Below are positions 42,966-54,374 of a stretch of 64,000 bases of DNA, one piece after another. Every line of letters begins with the position of its first letter. Position 1 is the stretch's first letter. The notes below the pieces were generated by a model. The model did no database searches. It saw only the letters and a list, made by a program, of their open reading frames with translations, and had not been told where the DNA came from. This DNA comes from Paguma larvata (Eukaryota > Chordata > Mammalia > Carnivora > Viverridae), in assembly GCA_030068075.1 (NCBI GenBank), contig CM057825.1:83790623-83854622 (forward strand), written 5' to 3'. The translations under genes were made by a program, and so were the position numbers.

Positions 42966-43264
42966 CATGTTTGAATTGTGTGGGTCCTCTTATACATGGA
43001 TTTTTTACACTACATAAAAAATCTACAGTTCTGTAAATGTATTTTCTCTTTCTTATGACTTCTCTTTAACACTTCTTTGTCTCTTGATTTGTTGTACAAG
43101 TACTGTATATAATACATATGACATACAAAAAAATGTGTTACTTGACTGTTTATGTTATAGGTAAGGCTTCCAGTTAATAGTAGGCTATAGTTAAGTTTTG
43201 GGAGAGTCAAAAGTTATAGGAAGGATCAATGCTTCTTACTCCTCAGTTGTTCAAGGGTCAACTG
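42966..43264 (-). mobile_element. Tigger/pogo-type MITE
   Basis: About 300-bp non-autonomous Tc1/mariner-Tigger-like element inserted in the L1. The right terminus 'gttgttcaagggtcaactg' is the inverse of the family start and is followed by TA; the left end is damaged ('catgtttgaattgtgtgggt'). Interior: 'taaatgtattttctctttct', 'atatgacatacaaaaaaatg', 'tgactgtttatgttataggt', 'aaggcttccagttaatagta'. L1 sequence continues at 43265. Confidence 0.8.
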
Positions 43265-43660
43265 TACATTATGATCTAGCAACTCCACTTCTGGGTATCT
43301 ACCCAAGGAAAACAAAAACACTAACTTGAAAAGATATGTATATGCACCCCCATTTTTATTGAATTATTATTTACAATAGCCAAGACATGCAAATAACCTA
43401 AGTGTCCATGGATGGAAGAATGATGCACACACACATTTTGTGCACAATGGAATATTATTCAGCTGTAAAAAACAAGACTCTTGCCATTTGCCTCAACATG
43501 GTTGGATCTTAAGGGCATTACACTAATAAGTCACACAGAGAAAGAAAATACTGTATGATCTCTTATATGTGGAATCTATTGATCTATCTGTTTGTCTACA
43601 AACAAAACCAAGTTCATAGATACAGAGAACAGATTGGTGATTGCCAGAGACATGGGGAAC
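43265..43660 (+). mobile_element. L1 3' UTR (continuation)
   Basis: 'atgatctagcaactccactt', 'ctgggtatctacccaaggaa', 'ttacaatagccaagacatgc', 'taagtgtccatggatggaag', 'ggaatattattcagctgtaa' complete the L1 3' part after the MITE. Confidence 0.92.
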
Positions 43661-43664
43661 CTGA

Positions 43665-43862
43665 ATTTGACTTGTAGTATAGTCTTTGGTCGAGTTCTTA
43701 CTCTCTTGACATCTCATTTTCTTCTGTTGTAAAATGAAGGTAACACCTACAGTGCATTTCTTCCTGGGATGGATGTTCGAGGGATTAAATAAAGTAATGT
43801 ATGTGCACTTTAAACATAATAAGCACTCAGTAAATGGTAGCTGGCTGCTATTATCATTATAA
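43665..43862 (+). mobile_element. MIR SINE
   Basis: 'acatctcattttcttctgtt', 'gtaaaatgaaggtaacacct', 'gagggattaaataaagtaat', 'agcactcagtaaatggtag' follow the MIR order through to the end. Confidence 0.8.
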
Positions 43863-44049
43863 TCATGATCATCTAGTTATTGCTGTATTTGAACATCACA
43901 CTTGACTCTACAGGGCATACTATATTAATGGTCTAGGTGACACTCTTCAGGAATTGCTTTCCTGGCTCTGCAATGATTCCATCATGGCAGATAATTTAAT
44001 TAGCCCTTGCCTGCTGAGTACTGTGGCTATGGCAGTCAGTAAGAGAAAT

Positions 44050-44262
44050 GTGGTATACAGAGAGGCAGGACTTAGGAGTCGGGCAGATCTTGATCTGTCA
44101 TTACTCCAGCAGTCACTAGCTGTGCATCTTGGGCAAGATGCTTAACTTTTTTCCTCCATTTTGTCATCAGTAAGAAAAGGGTTATAACACCTATCTAGAA
44201 CTCTTACTTTGAATGGGGGTGAGTGTTGTTATTGTGGGGATTAAATGAGGATATATGTAATG
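44050..44262 (+). mobile_element. MIR SINE
   Basis: 'tcactagctgtgcatcttgg', 'gcaagatgcttaactttttt', 'attgtggggattaaatgagg' match MIR. The plus frame 43954-44145 runs partly through it and is not a gene. Confidence 0.83.
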
Positions 44263-44284
44263 TACTTGGCCCATAATAGTCACA

Positions 44285-44468
44285 TGTTTATTTTTGAGAG
44301 AGAGCATGAAAGTGAGGGGAGGGACAGAAAAAGAAGGAGCCAGAGAATCTGAAGCAAGCTCCTCGCTGTTAGTGCATATTCCAGTGTGGAACTCGAACCC
44401 ACAAACTGAGAGATCATGACATTAAGCCAAAGTCAGTCGCTCAACTGGTGGAGCCACCCAGGTGCCCT
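44285..44468 (-). mobile_element. SINEC (tRNA-Lys) SINE
   Basis: Minus-strand: 'atgtttatttttgagagaga', 'gaatctgaagcaagctcctc', 'gagagatcatgacattaagc', 'gagccacccaggtgccc'. A weak 6-bp 'tcacat' repeat flanks it. Confidence 0.93.
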
Positions 44469-44699
44469 TCACATAGTAATTTTTGCAGCAAATACTTCAC
44501 CCATTACAGAGTTTTAGTGTCTGCCTTATCCTTAATGTATGCTGAGGTTTCTTCCCTTGTCTATACTTAGAGACTAAGAGGGTAAGTGACTAGGTTGCTT
44601 ATACTATTGGAAAAGGAGTACGTTAACAAAACCAAGTTTATCTAACAGTTCTTAATTCTTTTGTCTAAATATAGATTTATTTTGTGTTCATGAAAATCA

Positions 44700-44835
44700 T
44701 ATTTTTTACTGTGATAATATATATGTATATATATAACATAAAGTTTACCATTTTAACCAATTTTTAGTATATAGTTGAATGACATTAAGTGCATTCTTAT
44801 TGTTCATCTGTATTGTTATGCAATCATAGGCCTAT
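44700..44835 (-). mobile_element. Old L1 3' UTR fragment
   Basis: 'aaagtttaccattttaacca', 'gacattaagtgcattcttat' match the old L1 3' end also seen at 23290. A TA-rich tract precedes it. Confidence 0.65.
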
Positions 44836-44879
44836 CTATAGTGTAAAGCCTAGTTTTGGTATTGTATTTAAAATTTATT

Positions 44880-45990
44880 TCATGCACTTTGTTTGCTTGG
44901 CGCACATATTGGAAAGGACTCTTAGTGGTGGACAGCAGAATCATTAAAGCTGATTTAAGGAGCAAAGGATTTATTAAGTTGTCATAGTTAGTTTGTAGAA
45001 TCTGTAGAATCTTCGAGGGAACAGAAGGAAAAGACTTCGGGCTGGGTTTCCAGGAACAACTCCTGGACCCACACTTTTCACGTGGTTTGCTAAGGGAGCC
45101 GTAGCTGACTGATTTCAGAACCAGGTTGCCTCTTTCAAGTTTGGAAGCTAGTGAATGAGGAGTCTTGGCTGTTGCTGCTGCTCCCTAAAGAGTCATTGTC
45201 TCGTCCGTCATCGTTGGTGGGTAGACTGATATGCCCATGCTTAGTTGCTTCCTCTCCTTGATTTCTTTATCGTTCTGGTCTCCTAAGAGTGTCCCTGCTT
45301 GGAAAACCTAGGGCACGTGAAGATCTCATATTGCAAGCGAGTCTAGCAAAAGGACCCTTTAGCTTTCTGGCATACTTAGAATGGGGTTGCATGAGTGTTA
45401 AAAAATAAATCTGCTGTATCTGCCAAAGCTCTTTCAGAAAGGAAGAGGCTAGGGGACATATTAACTTTGCACTTTTGTTTTCTTAAAATAAATTATACTT
45501 TCTGGATGGGAAGTAAAAATGTCAATCCAGCAATGTTGATACAGGATAAGTTCTATATTATAAAAAATTGTATTTTATGGATGAAGTCCAATTTTTAAAC
45601 CATCATAAAACTCCAAATGGACTCCGTGTTTATCTAGTTGACAGTAATAAATAAATTTGTTTTTTTTTTTCATTTTTTTTGTCGTTTTTTTAGAATGTTA
45701 TGTCAGTGTCCTTTTTAACTTCATGTTTTGGCATTAGAGTCTTATGAGTATAATGATAACATTCCTTCTAGCCTACTGTTTGCTTATTTTTGCCCATGGA
45801 AAAAACATATATATACATTCTCGTGCAAATGCTGTCTTTAAACCATGAAAAGGTTTTGTATTGTAAATAATTTGGATTACTCTGAACACATTCATTGTGG
45901 AGCCAGAGTTGGGGCTGTGGTGGAGAGAAGATAAAGTTATCCATAAAATATAGTGTCCAAATTGAAGATTATTACCTGTTTAAACTATTG
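44880..45990. other. Unclassified DNA, possibly an LTR at 44900-45380
   Basis: The part at 44900-45380 is more GC-rich with scattered CpGs ('ctcgtccgtcatcgttggt', 'gcaagcgagtc') and has a TTTATTAAG-type entry ('gcaaaggatttattaagttg'). It looks like an old LTR read on the minus strand, but I cannot assign it. The rest is AT-rich with T runs at 45659-45690. Confidence 0.35.
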
Positions 45991-45997
45991 TCTAGAA

Positions 45998-46202
45998 CAG
46001 TGCTATCCAGTAGAAATATAATGCAAGCACATATGCAATTTTAAGTTTTTTAGTATATAATTTAACAAAGTAAAAAAAATAGGTAAAATGAATTTTGACA
46101 ATATATTGTATTTAACCTGATACATTTAAACATGTGGCACTAGCCACATTTTATGCGTGCAGTAGTACATGTAGCTAGTTGGTACCAGATTAGACAGCAC
46201 AG
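45998..46202 (+). mobile_element. hAT-Charlie MITE
   Basis: Short hAT element with inverted ends: 'cagtgctatccagtagaaat' at the left and 'ttagacagcacag' at the right. Interior 'gtggcactagccacatttta', 'acatgtagctagttggtacc'. Flanks 'gtctagaa' and 'atctgtat' fit a decayed 8-bp duplication. Confidence 0.87.
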
Positions 46203-46595
46203 ATCTGTATTGTCTCCCTTAGTTCATACTGGAATTTTTCTGGCTTGAGAAATAATGAAGTGTACTGTAAATATGTTTCTAAAACATCCTCGGTATGTGC
46301 CGTATCTTGATGATGCTTTACTTCTTATACTGCTTTATAACAGTATGATTGTAAGTCAGTGCTGCTTCCCATATTATGTGTTGACGTAGTAGCTTGCTGT
46401 ATACTATGAAAGATGTATAGTTTTTGAACTTTTGGAGTACAGAAATGTGAAATGTGATACTGAAGTATGCCGTTACAGGCACGGTTTCGGTGGAAAGTAT
46501 TAGGCCATGCCAGTGTAGATGACTGCAGTTGACTCCTATGACTTAACTAGTTCTTGACGGTACGTCAAGGACACTGTTTAGAACTGTCATTGCCC
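46203..46595. other. Unclassified DNA
   Basis: No recognised repeat, exon or motif between two hAT MITEs. Confidence 0.5.
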
Positions 46596-46599
46596 TAAC

Positions 46600-46832
46600 G
46601 AAGTAGTTTCTAAACTTTGAATCGTGAAAAATTTTAAAGCACATATAGTATAAGTATTTTTATTACCTTAAAAATGCATATATATGACTGTTGTATTATG
46701 TAAATTATGAAACAGATAATATCAAAAACAAAAAAGAGATGAGATAGAAATAAATAGAAAGCTGTAATAGTTTTTCGTGACCCCCAGCTAATTGGCTTGA
46801 GTAGTCAGTCATCTTTTGGAGACCAGTGCTCT
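46600..46832 (+). mobile_element. hAT-type MITE
   Basis: Ends 'agtagtttctaaactttg' and 'tcttttggagaccagtgct' are near-inverted. Interior is AT-rich with 'aaacagataatatcaaaaac' and 'gtgacccccagctaattgg'. Family not named. Confidence 0.6.
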
Positions 46833-46845
46833 AAATCCTATGGAA

Positions 46846-46905
46846 CATCAGCTCTCAAACTTGATTGATCACCAGAATCCCTTAGGAACTTAAATTATTA
46901 ACAAA
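46846..46905 (+). mobile_element. MER5-like hAT MITE fragment
   Basis: 'catcagctctcaaacttgat' and 'tcaccagaatcccttaggaa' match the start of MER5-type elements. Confidence 0.6.
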
Positions 46906-46957
46906 AATGAGAACAACAAGGAAAAAATTAGGTCACATAGACACATAGAAACAAAAT

Positions 46958-46984
46958 TTGTGTGTGTGTGTGTGTATGTATATG
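46958..46984. repeat. (GT)n/(GTAT) microsatellite
   Basis: About nine GT units then GTAT units. The plus frame 46958-47149 opens through it (repeating C-V) and is not a gene. Confidence 0.93.
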
Positions 46985-47039
46985 TGTAGAGTATATGTGG
47001 AATCTGTATTTAGTTTTTTAAATACCAGAGTCCCTGTTA

Positions 47040-47170
47040 TAGATAGCAGGGATTCTTATTTTGGGATTCATGGGGAACTTTTTGAAATTATTTATAATAT
47101 TTTATATACAATCAGGCCTGTTTTGGAGGAGATTTGTAGATTTCATTAGAACTGCCCATGGTCTTGGGGC
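47040..47170 (+). mobile_element. Possible hAT MITE fragment
   Basis: 'tagcagggattcttattttg', 'ggattcatggggaacttttt', then 'tagatttcattagaactgcc' resembles a widespread hAT MITE with a 'gggttcttaacctggggtcc' start. Confidence 0.5.
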
Positions 47171-47179
47171 CCTGGTAAA

Positions 47180-47710
47180 ATGTCATTAGCAGCTAGCCAG
47201 AGGCCTGTATAGACCTGTTGGTCAGAGAAGGTTGTTGAGCTTTAAAGGCCAGGATGGATTCCTTCAGAATTAAGCTTGCCTGTGGACATAGGGCTGATAG
47301 GACTGAACACTGGGCAGACTTGGCGGGCGGTGGTAGTGCTATTTCATTGGTGGGCACAGAAAAGGGGAGCTCTGACTGGGAACTGTCCTGAAGCAGTAAT
47401 AGACCAGGGTCATTAGAATATCTGACCTGTAATTGGACAGTGAGAATCTAGTCAAAGACTAGACAAAATCAAAGTTTGGATCAGATGGAGTGGGTCAAAT
47501 TTGAAGTCTAGGTAGGAAGACTTAGGCCAAGGTCACTTATGAGTAAGAAGGTTTAGGCAGAAGTGAAACATTGACATTCAAGCAAAGCCTAAAGGAATGG
47601 GCCAATAACGGAATTTTTAGCTCCTCATTATGGTGAGTTTTCCCAAGGAGTCTGGGGTCAACATCTACCTAACAAGATGGTACATGAAGACTTCTTGCAT
47701 TTGGTGGAAT
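47180..47710. other. GC-richer unclassified patch
   Basis: 530 bp of higher GC ('cttggcgggcggtggtagtg', 'aaggggagctctgactggg'), perhaps an old LTR. No frame, splice pair or known family recognised. Confidence 0.35.
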
Positions 47711-47711
47711 G

Positions 47712-47768
47712 GTTATGCACAGGTTATCCATGGTTCCTACCAGCTCTAGAATTCTGTAATTTCAAATG
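47712..47768 (+). mobile_element. MIR 3' end fragment
   Basis: 'ggttcctaccagctctagaa' and 'ttctgtaatttc' match the MIR 3' end. Confidence 0.55.
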
Positions 47769-47769
47769 C

Positions 47770-48590
47770 AGTAATTCCTTTTCCAACAAATAGGGTGCAC
47801 TCCACTAATTTATGTACATGTGAGAAATCTATCCCTGCGGGCACAACTATTGTGTTCTAGAATTTGGTATGTGTTCTCGACTTTATCACAAATTTACTCC
47901 CAGGAGACTGAAGACTACTTCAGCCCTTCTCAACCTGAGCCCCTTTCCCTGTCCTGCCTGCTGGTGTTGATTAGACCTTTTGGGCCCTGAGATAATGGCC
48001 AGATGGTACTATAAAATATTTGTTCTTGAACCAGTGCTTCTGCCTCCTCTTTCCTGTCTGCTGCTATTGCAGCTCAGAGGAGACTAGAATTCCTCATACC
48101 CCTTTTGTTCTTAGCCTGACTTATTAAAAGGAGTCCTGCCCACAGAGGATGTACTGATTTATGTATGTGTTGAAATGACATCTTTAGGAAGGGGTCTCCT
48201 GAAGAAGTTTTCTGGAAAAAATGGAAAATGCCTTCATCTTTATCTAATTGATCATTTCCTATAATAGCTGTCCTTACAGGCCTTTTTGTTTTTTGATTAG
48301 CTTTTTGTTAATTATTTAATTGCATCATTCATGTTTTATAAGAAAACTTTGTATATGATGAATTTAACCAGACATGTGATGAAAGTGTTTCAGCTTCCTG
48401 AAGTGGAAAGGTCAGGCATATTAATAGTGGTTTATTTATCAGTTTTGTAGGTGTATAAAATTTCTAATTTCTTCTGTGTTCCATTGTTTCCCTTTCTTTT
48501 TGTATCTTTTTAAAATTGTTACTAAGAATTCTGGCTGTCATTATTTTCTACAAGTAAGGTATTTGAATTGATGATATTAACAATATAAAA
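47770..48590. other. Unclassified DNA
   Basis: No recognised gene; a pyrimidine-rich patch at 47930-48080 remains unexplained. Confidence 0.45.
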
Positions 48591-48594
48591 GGAT

Positions 48595-50412
48595 AATTAA
48601 TAATATTGAGTATCTTTTCATGTGTTTGTTGCCCATCTGGATGTCATCTTTGGAGAAATGTCTGTTCATCTCTTCTGCTTATTTTTAATTGGATTATTTG
48701 AGTTTTTAGGTGTTGAGTTGTATAAGTTCTTTATATATCTTGTATACTAACCTTTTATCAGGTAAGTCATTTGCAGATATCTTCTCCCATTCCATAGATT
48801 GCCTTTTAGTTTTGTTAATTGTTTCCTCTGCTATGCAAAAGCTTTTTATTTTGATGTGGTCCCAATAGTTTACTTCCCTTTGATTTCCCTGGCCTCCGGA
48901 GACATATCTAGACATATCTAGAAAAATGTTGCTACAGCCAATGTCAGAGACATTACTGTCTGTGTTCTTCTTTAGGATTTTTATGGTTTTGGGTCTCACA
49001 TTTAAGTCTTTAATTCATTTTGAGTTTATTTTTTGTGTTGGTTTAAGAAAGTGGTCCAGTTTCATTCTTTTGCATGTAACTGACCAGTTTTCCCAACACT
49101 ATTTGTTGAAGAGATTGTCCTTTTCCCATCGGATATTCTTTCCTGATTTGTCAGAGATTAATTAACTATATAGTTGTGGATTTATTTCTGGGCTTTCTCT
49201 TCTATTTCATTGATCATTATGTTTATTTTGTGCCAGTACCATACTGTTTTGATTACTATAGCTTTGAAATATAACTTAAAATATGGACTTGATATCTCCA
49301 GCTTTGCTTTTCTTTTTCAGAATTTCTCTGGCTATTTGGTATATACATTTCAGGATTGTCATAGTTCTCTGAAAAATGCTGTTAGTGTTTTGATAGATAT
49401 GCATTAAATGTGTAGATTGCTTTGGGTGGTATAGACATTTTAAAAATATTTGTTCTTTCAGTCCATGAGCATGGAATGTCTTTCTATTTCTTTGTGTTGC
49501 CTTTAGTTTCTTTCATCAGTGTTTTATAGTTCTCTGAGTATTGATCTTTCATCTCCTTGGTGAAATTTATTTCCAGGTATCTATTTTTGGTGCAATTGTA
49601 AATGGGATTATTTTCTTTATTTCTCTTTCTGCGGCTTCATTATTGGTGTATAGAAGTGCAACAGATTTCTTCCCATTGATTTTGTATCCTATGACTTAAC
49701 TGAATTCATTTATCAGTTGTGGCACCTTTTTGGTGGAGTCTTTCAGGTTTTCTGTATAGCGTGTCAGTCATCTGCAAATAGTGACAGTTTTATTTCTTCC
49801 TTACCAATTTGGTTGCCTTTTATTTCTTTTTGTTTTCTGGTCGCTGTGGCTAGGGCTTCCAATACCATGTTGAATAAAAGTGGTGAGAGTGAACAGTCTT
49901 GTCTTTTTCCTGATCTTATTGGGAAGCTCTCAGTTTTTCCCCATTGAGTATGATGTTTGCTATGAGTTTTTCATATATGGCCTTTACTGTGTTTCAGTAT
50001 GTTCTCTCTATACCTACTTTGTTGAGGGTTTTTATTATGAATGGATGTTGTACTTTGTCAAATTCTTTGTCTGAGTCTATTAAAGTGGTCATACGGTTTT
50101 TATCCTTTGTCTTATTGATGTGATGTTATCATGTTGATTGATTTGTGAATATTGAAATACCCTTGCATCCTGAGAATAAATGTCACTTGATTGTGGTGAA
50201 TGATTTTTTTTTCTGTTTGTTTCTTTTCTTTCTTTTTTTTTTTTTTTAACATATTGTTGGATTTGGTTTGCTAGTATTTTGTTGAAGATTTTTGCAGTTA
50301 TGTTCATCAGAGATATGCCTTTAGTTTTTTTTTTTTATGGTGTCTTTACCTGGTTTTAATATTAGGGTGATACTAGCTTCTAGAATGAGTTTAGAAGTTG
50401 TCTCTCTCTTTT
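48595..50412 (-). mobile_element. L1 ORF2, C-terminal half
   Basis: Minus-strand L1 with good preservation. From left: 'gatgtcatctttggagaaat' and on to ORF2. A frame on the minus strand at 48706-48999 keeps ORF2 landmarks (MRPKTIKILKKN, WDHIKIKSFCIAEETI, WEKISANDLPD). Further 'catactgttttgattactat', 'gtgtcagtcatctgcaaata', 'accatgttgaataaaagtgg', 'gatgtgatgttatcatgttg'. Plus frames here (48926-49165, 49174-49407, 49717-50074) are antisense. Confidence 0.95.
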
Positions 50413-50918
50413 TTACTTTATTTATTTATTTTGGTGTAAAAAAGTTTTTTTTAATAGTTTATTTTCAAATTGGTTTACATATAACACCCAGTGTTCATCC
50501 CAACACATGCCCTCTTTAATACCCATCACCCCCTCTCCCCCATCCCTCACTCCTCTTACCCTCAGTTTGTTCTTAGTCTTTGAGAATCTCTTATGTTTTA
50601 TCTCCCTCCCTCTCTGTGTCTTGTTTTCCTTTCCCCTCTTCCCCTCCCCCATGGTTTTTGCTAAGTCTCTCAAAATCCACCTATGCGTGGAAACATGGTA
50701 CCTCTCTTTTTCTGACTGACTTATTTCACTTAGCATAATACTTTAGAGAGAATGAGAGTGCAAGCAGGGGAGAGGGACAGAGTGAGAGAGAAAGAATCTA
50801 AAGTAGGCTCCATGCTCAGTGTAGAGCCCAACATGGGGCTTGACCTCACAGCACTGGGATCATGACCTGAGCCAAAATCAAGATTGTACACTCACCTAAC
50901 TAAGCCACCTAGGCTCTC
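50413..50918 (-). mobile_element. SINEC SINE, split by an L1 end
   Basis: Minus-strand SINE in two parts: 'actttatttatttattttgg' (50413-50433) and 50742-50918 ('aatgagagtgcaagcagggg', 'gtaggctccatgctcagtg', 'gatcatgacctgagccaaaa', 'aagccacctaggctctcc'). An L1 3' end sits between them. The whole nest is inside the larger L1. Confidence 0.8.
50440..50741 (-). mobile_element. Carnivore L1 3' UTR
   Basis: Minus-strand 5'-truncated L1: poly-T, 'aatagtttattttcaaattg', 'acacccagtgttcatccc', 'caacacatgccctctttaat', a polypyrimidine block, 'tggtttttgctaagtctctc', 'tatttcacttagcataatac'. Same family as 3562-3634. Frames 50422-50736 (minus) and 50507-50719 (plus) are non-coding UTR sequence. Confidence 0.92.
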
Positions 50919-52345
50919 CTCCTTCTTCTATTTTTTTGGAATAGTTCAATAAGAATAGGTATTAACTCTTCCTTAAATGTTCAGTAGAATTTGCTTGTGA
51001 AGCCATCTGGTCTTGGACTTCTGTTTGTTGAGAGTTTTTTGAGTAACTGATTTAATCTCCTTGAGAGTTATTGGTCTGTTCAAATTTTCTATTTCTTCCT
51101 GTTTCCGTTTTGGTAGGTTATATGTTTCTAGGAATTTATCCATTTCTTCTAGATTGTCTAATTTGTTGGCATGTAGATTTTCATATTTCGTGTCATTGGT
51201 TGTTATTTTTTATTTGTGATTTTATTTATCTGAGTCCTTTCTCTCTCTCTCTCTCTCCCTCTTCCTCTCCCTCTCTCTTTTGGATGAGTCTGGCTAGACG
51301 TTTATCAATTTTGTTTATCTTTTCAAAGAACCAGCTCTTGGTTTCATTTGTCTGTTTTATTCAATTTTTAAGTTTTTATATAATTTATTTCTTCCATAAT
51401 CTTTAGTATTTCCTTCTCTCTACTGTCTTAGGGTGTGGTGGTTTTTTTCCTTTAGGTGTAAAGTTAAGTTGTTTATTTGAGATTTTTCTTGCTTTTTGAG
51501 ATAGACCTGTATTGCTATAAACTTCCCTCTTAGAACTGCTTTTGCTGCATCCCAAAGGTTTTGGACCATTGTGTTTTTATTTTTGTTTGTTTTCATGTAC
51601 TTTTTGATTTCCTCTTTGATTTCTTGATAGACCTGTTCATATTTTGGTAGCATGGTATTTAACTTCCATGTATTTGTTGTCTTTCCAGATTTATTTTCCT
51701 GTGGTTGGTTTCTAGTTTCATAGAATTGTGGTCAGAAAAGATGCATGGTATGACTTCAGTCTTTTTGAATTTGTTGAGACTTGTTTTGTGGCCTAATATG
51801 TGATCTGTTCTGGAGAATGTTCTATGTGGATTTGAACGGGATATGTCTTCTGCTGTTTTAGCATGGAATGTTCTATGTATATATATGTGTTAAATACATC
51901 TGGTCCAGTGTGTCATTCAAAGCCATTATTTCCTTGTTGATTTTCTGTTAAGATGAAGTGTCCATTAATATAAATGAGTGTTAAAGTCCCCTACTATTAT
52001 TATCTTGCTGTTGATTAGTTCCTTTATGTTTGTATTTAACTCTTTTATGTATTTGAGTGCTTCCATGTTGGATGCATAAATATTAACAATTGTCATATTT
52101 TCTTGTTGGATTGATTATATAGTGTCCCTTATTATATAGTGTCCTTCTTGTCTCTTTTTACATCCATTTTCATGCTAAATTTTTTTCCATCCCCTCACTT
52201 TCAATCTGCAGGTGTCTTTAGGTCTGAAATGAGTTTCTTATAGACAGCATATACACAAGTCTTGTTTTTTAATCCATTCTGTCACCCTATCCAGTTGAAT
52301 GTCATAGTGTTGTCAGATGTTAGAACCTTCTATATGTTTATGTAG
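50919..52345 (-). mobile_element. L1 ORF2, N-terminal half (continuation)
   Basis: Same minus-strand L1: 'gtgaagccatctggtcttgg', 'tctatttcttcctgtttccg', 'ccagctcttggtttcatttg'. The minus frame 51420-51653 keeps NKNTMVQNLWDAAKAVLRGK and AYLKKQEK-like landmarks (here VYLKKQEKSQINNLTLHLKE) of ORF2. Ends near 52345 in the endonuclease region. A (TC)n tract at 51239-51281 lies within. Confidence 0.93.
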
Positions 52346-52419
52346 CTAGCATAGCTATTTTAAAGGTCAAAGAATTAAGTAGTGGGGTTGTGGTTTTAAT
52401 GCAAGTTTTTATGCTCTAA

Positions 52420-52520
52420 ATATATATATATATTACATATATAAATGTACATATGTGTATATATAATATATATGTATCTATAGATACACACGTACATACA
52501 TACATATATACATATAATGT
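52420..52520. repeat. AT-rich (TA)n/(TATG)n tract
   Basis: 'aaatatatatatatattac', 'gtgtatatataatatatatg', 'acatacatacatatatacat': low-complexity TA/TACA repeats. Confidence 0.93.
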
Positions 52521-52524
52521 AGAT

Positions 52525-54370
52525 TTCTGTTTTCTTCATTTTTAAAATTTGCATTTGTAACATTTCTGGTGATATGTTTTGCCTTGTGAAGAACCAATAG
52601 GGCTGATACCGTGTCAGTAAAACTGTCTCATAGGTATGATTCAAACAGTTTTATTAGCAACATATGGGGCATGAAGGAGCCACAGAGGGGAATTTGGAGT
52701 GTGAGGGTGCTGGTCTGTCTTTTTGGCATGTAATTATATCAGTCCTCATGCATGGTGTTATTTGTTGCTGCCTAGGGAATATAGAAAAATATCTTCTAAT
52801 GTGGTGAAAGGAAAAAAATAAGAATCAATTATAATTGTTGAGTTTATAGGGAATTTATAGGGAGTTATAAGGATGTATTTTTTCTCCAACCTAAATTTTG
52901 CTTGGTATTTGAAATTTTATTCAATCAGTCTTTTAAATTAAAACCCAATTTTTCAATAATTTGAATTTTTGGATCAATGTTATATAATAAATGCTTAGCT
53001 GAGTTTCATAAATGGGAAGAAATTTGTTTCTTTTTCCCTATTGTGACAATGCATGGTTCTGTTTAATTAGTTTTACTAAATATTTATTAATTTCCTTTAG
53101 AAGTATTTGTAGCATTTAAATGATTACAGTATGCTGATTACTTCAGTAGATGCTACACAGAGGACAATATCAGACACAGCCTGTGGGCTTATGGAGCTTA
53201 ATTCTATAAAAGCAATCACATGTAGATGATGTTTTAAATAGTCAATGATGGGAATGATAGACACACATGTCAGCCAAGTGGTTACCTCTGGGAAAGAGGG
53301 AGGGAAATGGGATCAGGAAGGGGTACACAGAGGCTTCAGTTGTAAGTTTTTTTTTCTTTTTTTTTTTAATCCCTTTCAGCTAAGATTTATTGATTGTCAG
53401 AGAGTGTTTAAACCAGAGATTCAAGTTGAGGCAAAGGTAGTAGAATGGTTTATTTTATCTTTCTTTCCTCTGGTTATTTCTTGGCTTGATCAGTATAGTT
53501 TTTTAAAGGTATGTGGGTAAATTGGAAGAGATTGAGGGAAAGGCTTGAGGTTTCAGGAGTGGATGCTGGAAACAGCCCTGCAGAAAAAGGTATTGATATG
53601 TTTTTTAAGCTTTATTCTGATTCTGCTCACTACTTCGAGCCTTAGGTAAATGTAAGCATTTAGATTATTGTCTATTCTGAAATAAGTACAATTTTTATAG
53701 ATAATTTCTCAGTCATTATGTTGGGAAGTTACTGGGAGGCAAAATTTCTTTATTCTAGATTTACATTTGGCCCTAAGACCAGTTTCAGAGAGACCTAGTC
53801 CTCTGAAACAGATAATTCTTAACCTGATTAATCCCAAAATGGCTAGTCTGGTTTCTTCTGTATGCTGGTAAAATAATATCAGAAGCCAAGCTGTTCAATA
53901 TTTAGATTGCGGTGATTAAGAAAGCAGCATGGATTATATGTTTATTTCTAGAGTGTGAGCAAATAGGGTCACACTTCAAGTGCTTTTTAAATGCTTGTGA
54001 CTACTGTCATGTTTTATGACATGATGATTTTATCTAACAGCTATTTCTGTGGAGTTACTTTCTTGCAGAATAGAATGCCATACCTACCCTTGAACGTGTA
54101 AAGAAAATCTTTACACTCACTCTCCCTTTGCAAACAGGTTGAAAGGTTTGATTGTTCTATGGGAAAAAGGAAGTCAGCAGGAGAGTTTTGTTCTACCTGG
54201 AAAATAGTTTTATTTTTCTTGGAGGTGATTTTGGCATGTAAGAAGAAAAAATAATTAGTACTTGGCAATCTTTACTTAGAGAAAGTGAATTCTGCTAAAT
54301 GAAGTATATGTAAATAGTAGTAATCTTAAATTTATCATTTACTTAAGCCTTTCTTTCCTACCACATTTTT
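52525..54370. other. AT-rich DNA, nothing recognised
   Basis: A weak L2-like remnant may lie near 53135-53215 ('gatgctacacagaggacaat', 'gtgggcttatggagcttaat'). Otherwise no repeat or gene recognised; frame 53245-53520 plus crosses a T tract. Confidence 0.45.
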
Positions 54371-54374
54371 AAAG

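Noticed and set aside
44890..44925. Faint U6-like phrase ('gcttggcgcacatattgg')
   Set aside because: Only a few bases match U6 and the downstream part does not follow.
51071..51406. 111-codon plus-strand frame
   Set aside because: Antisense to L1 ORF2 and inflated by a TC tract.
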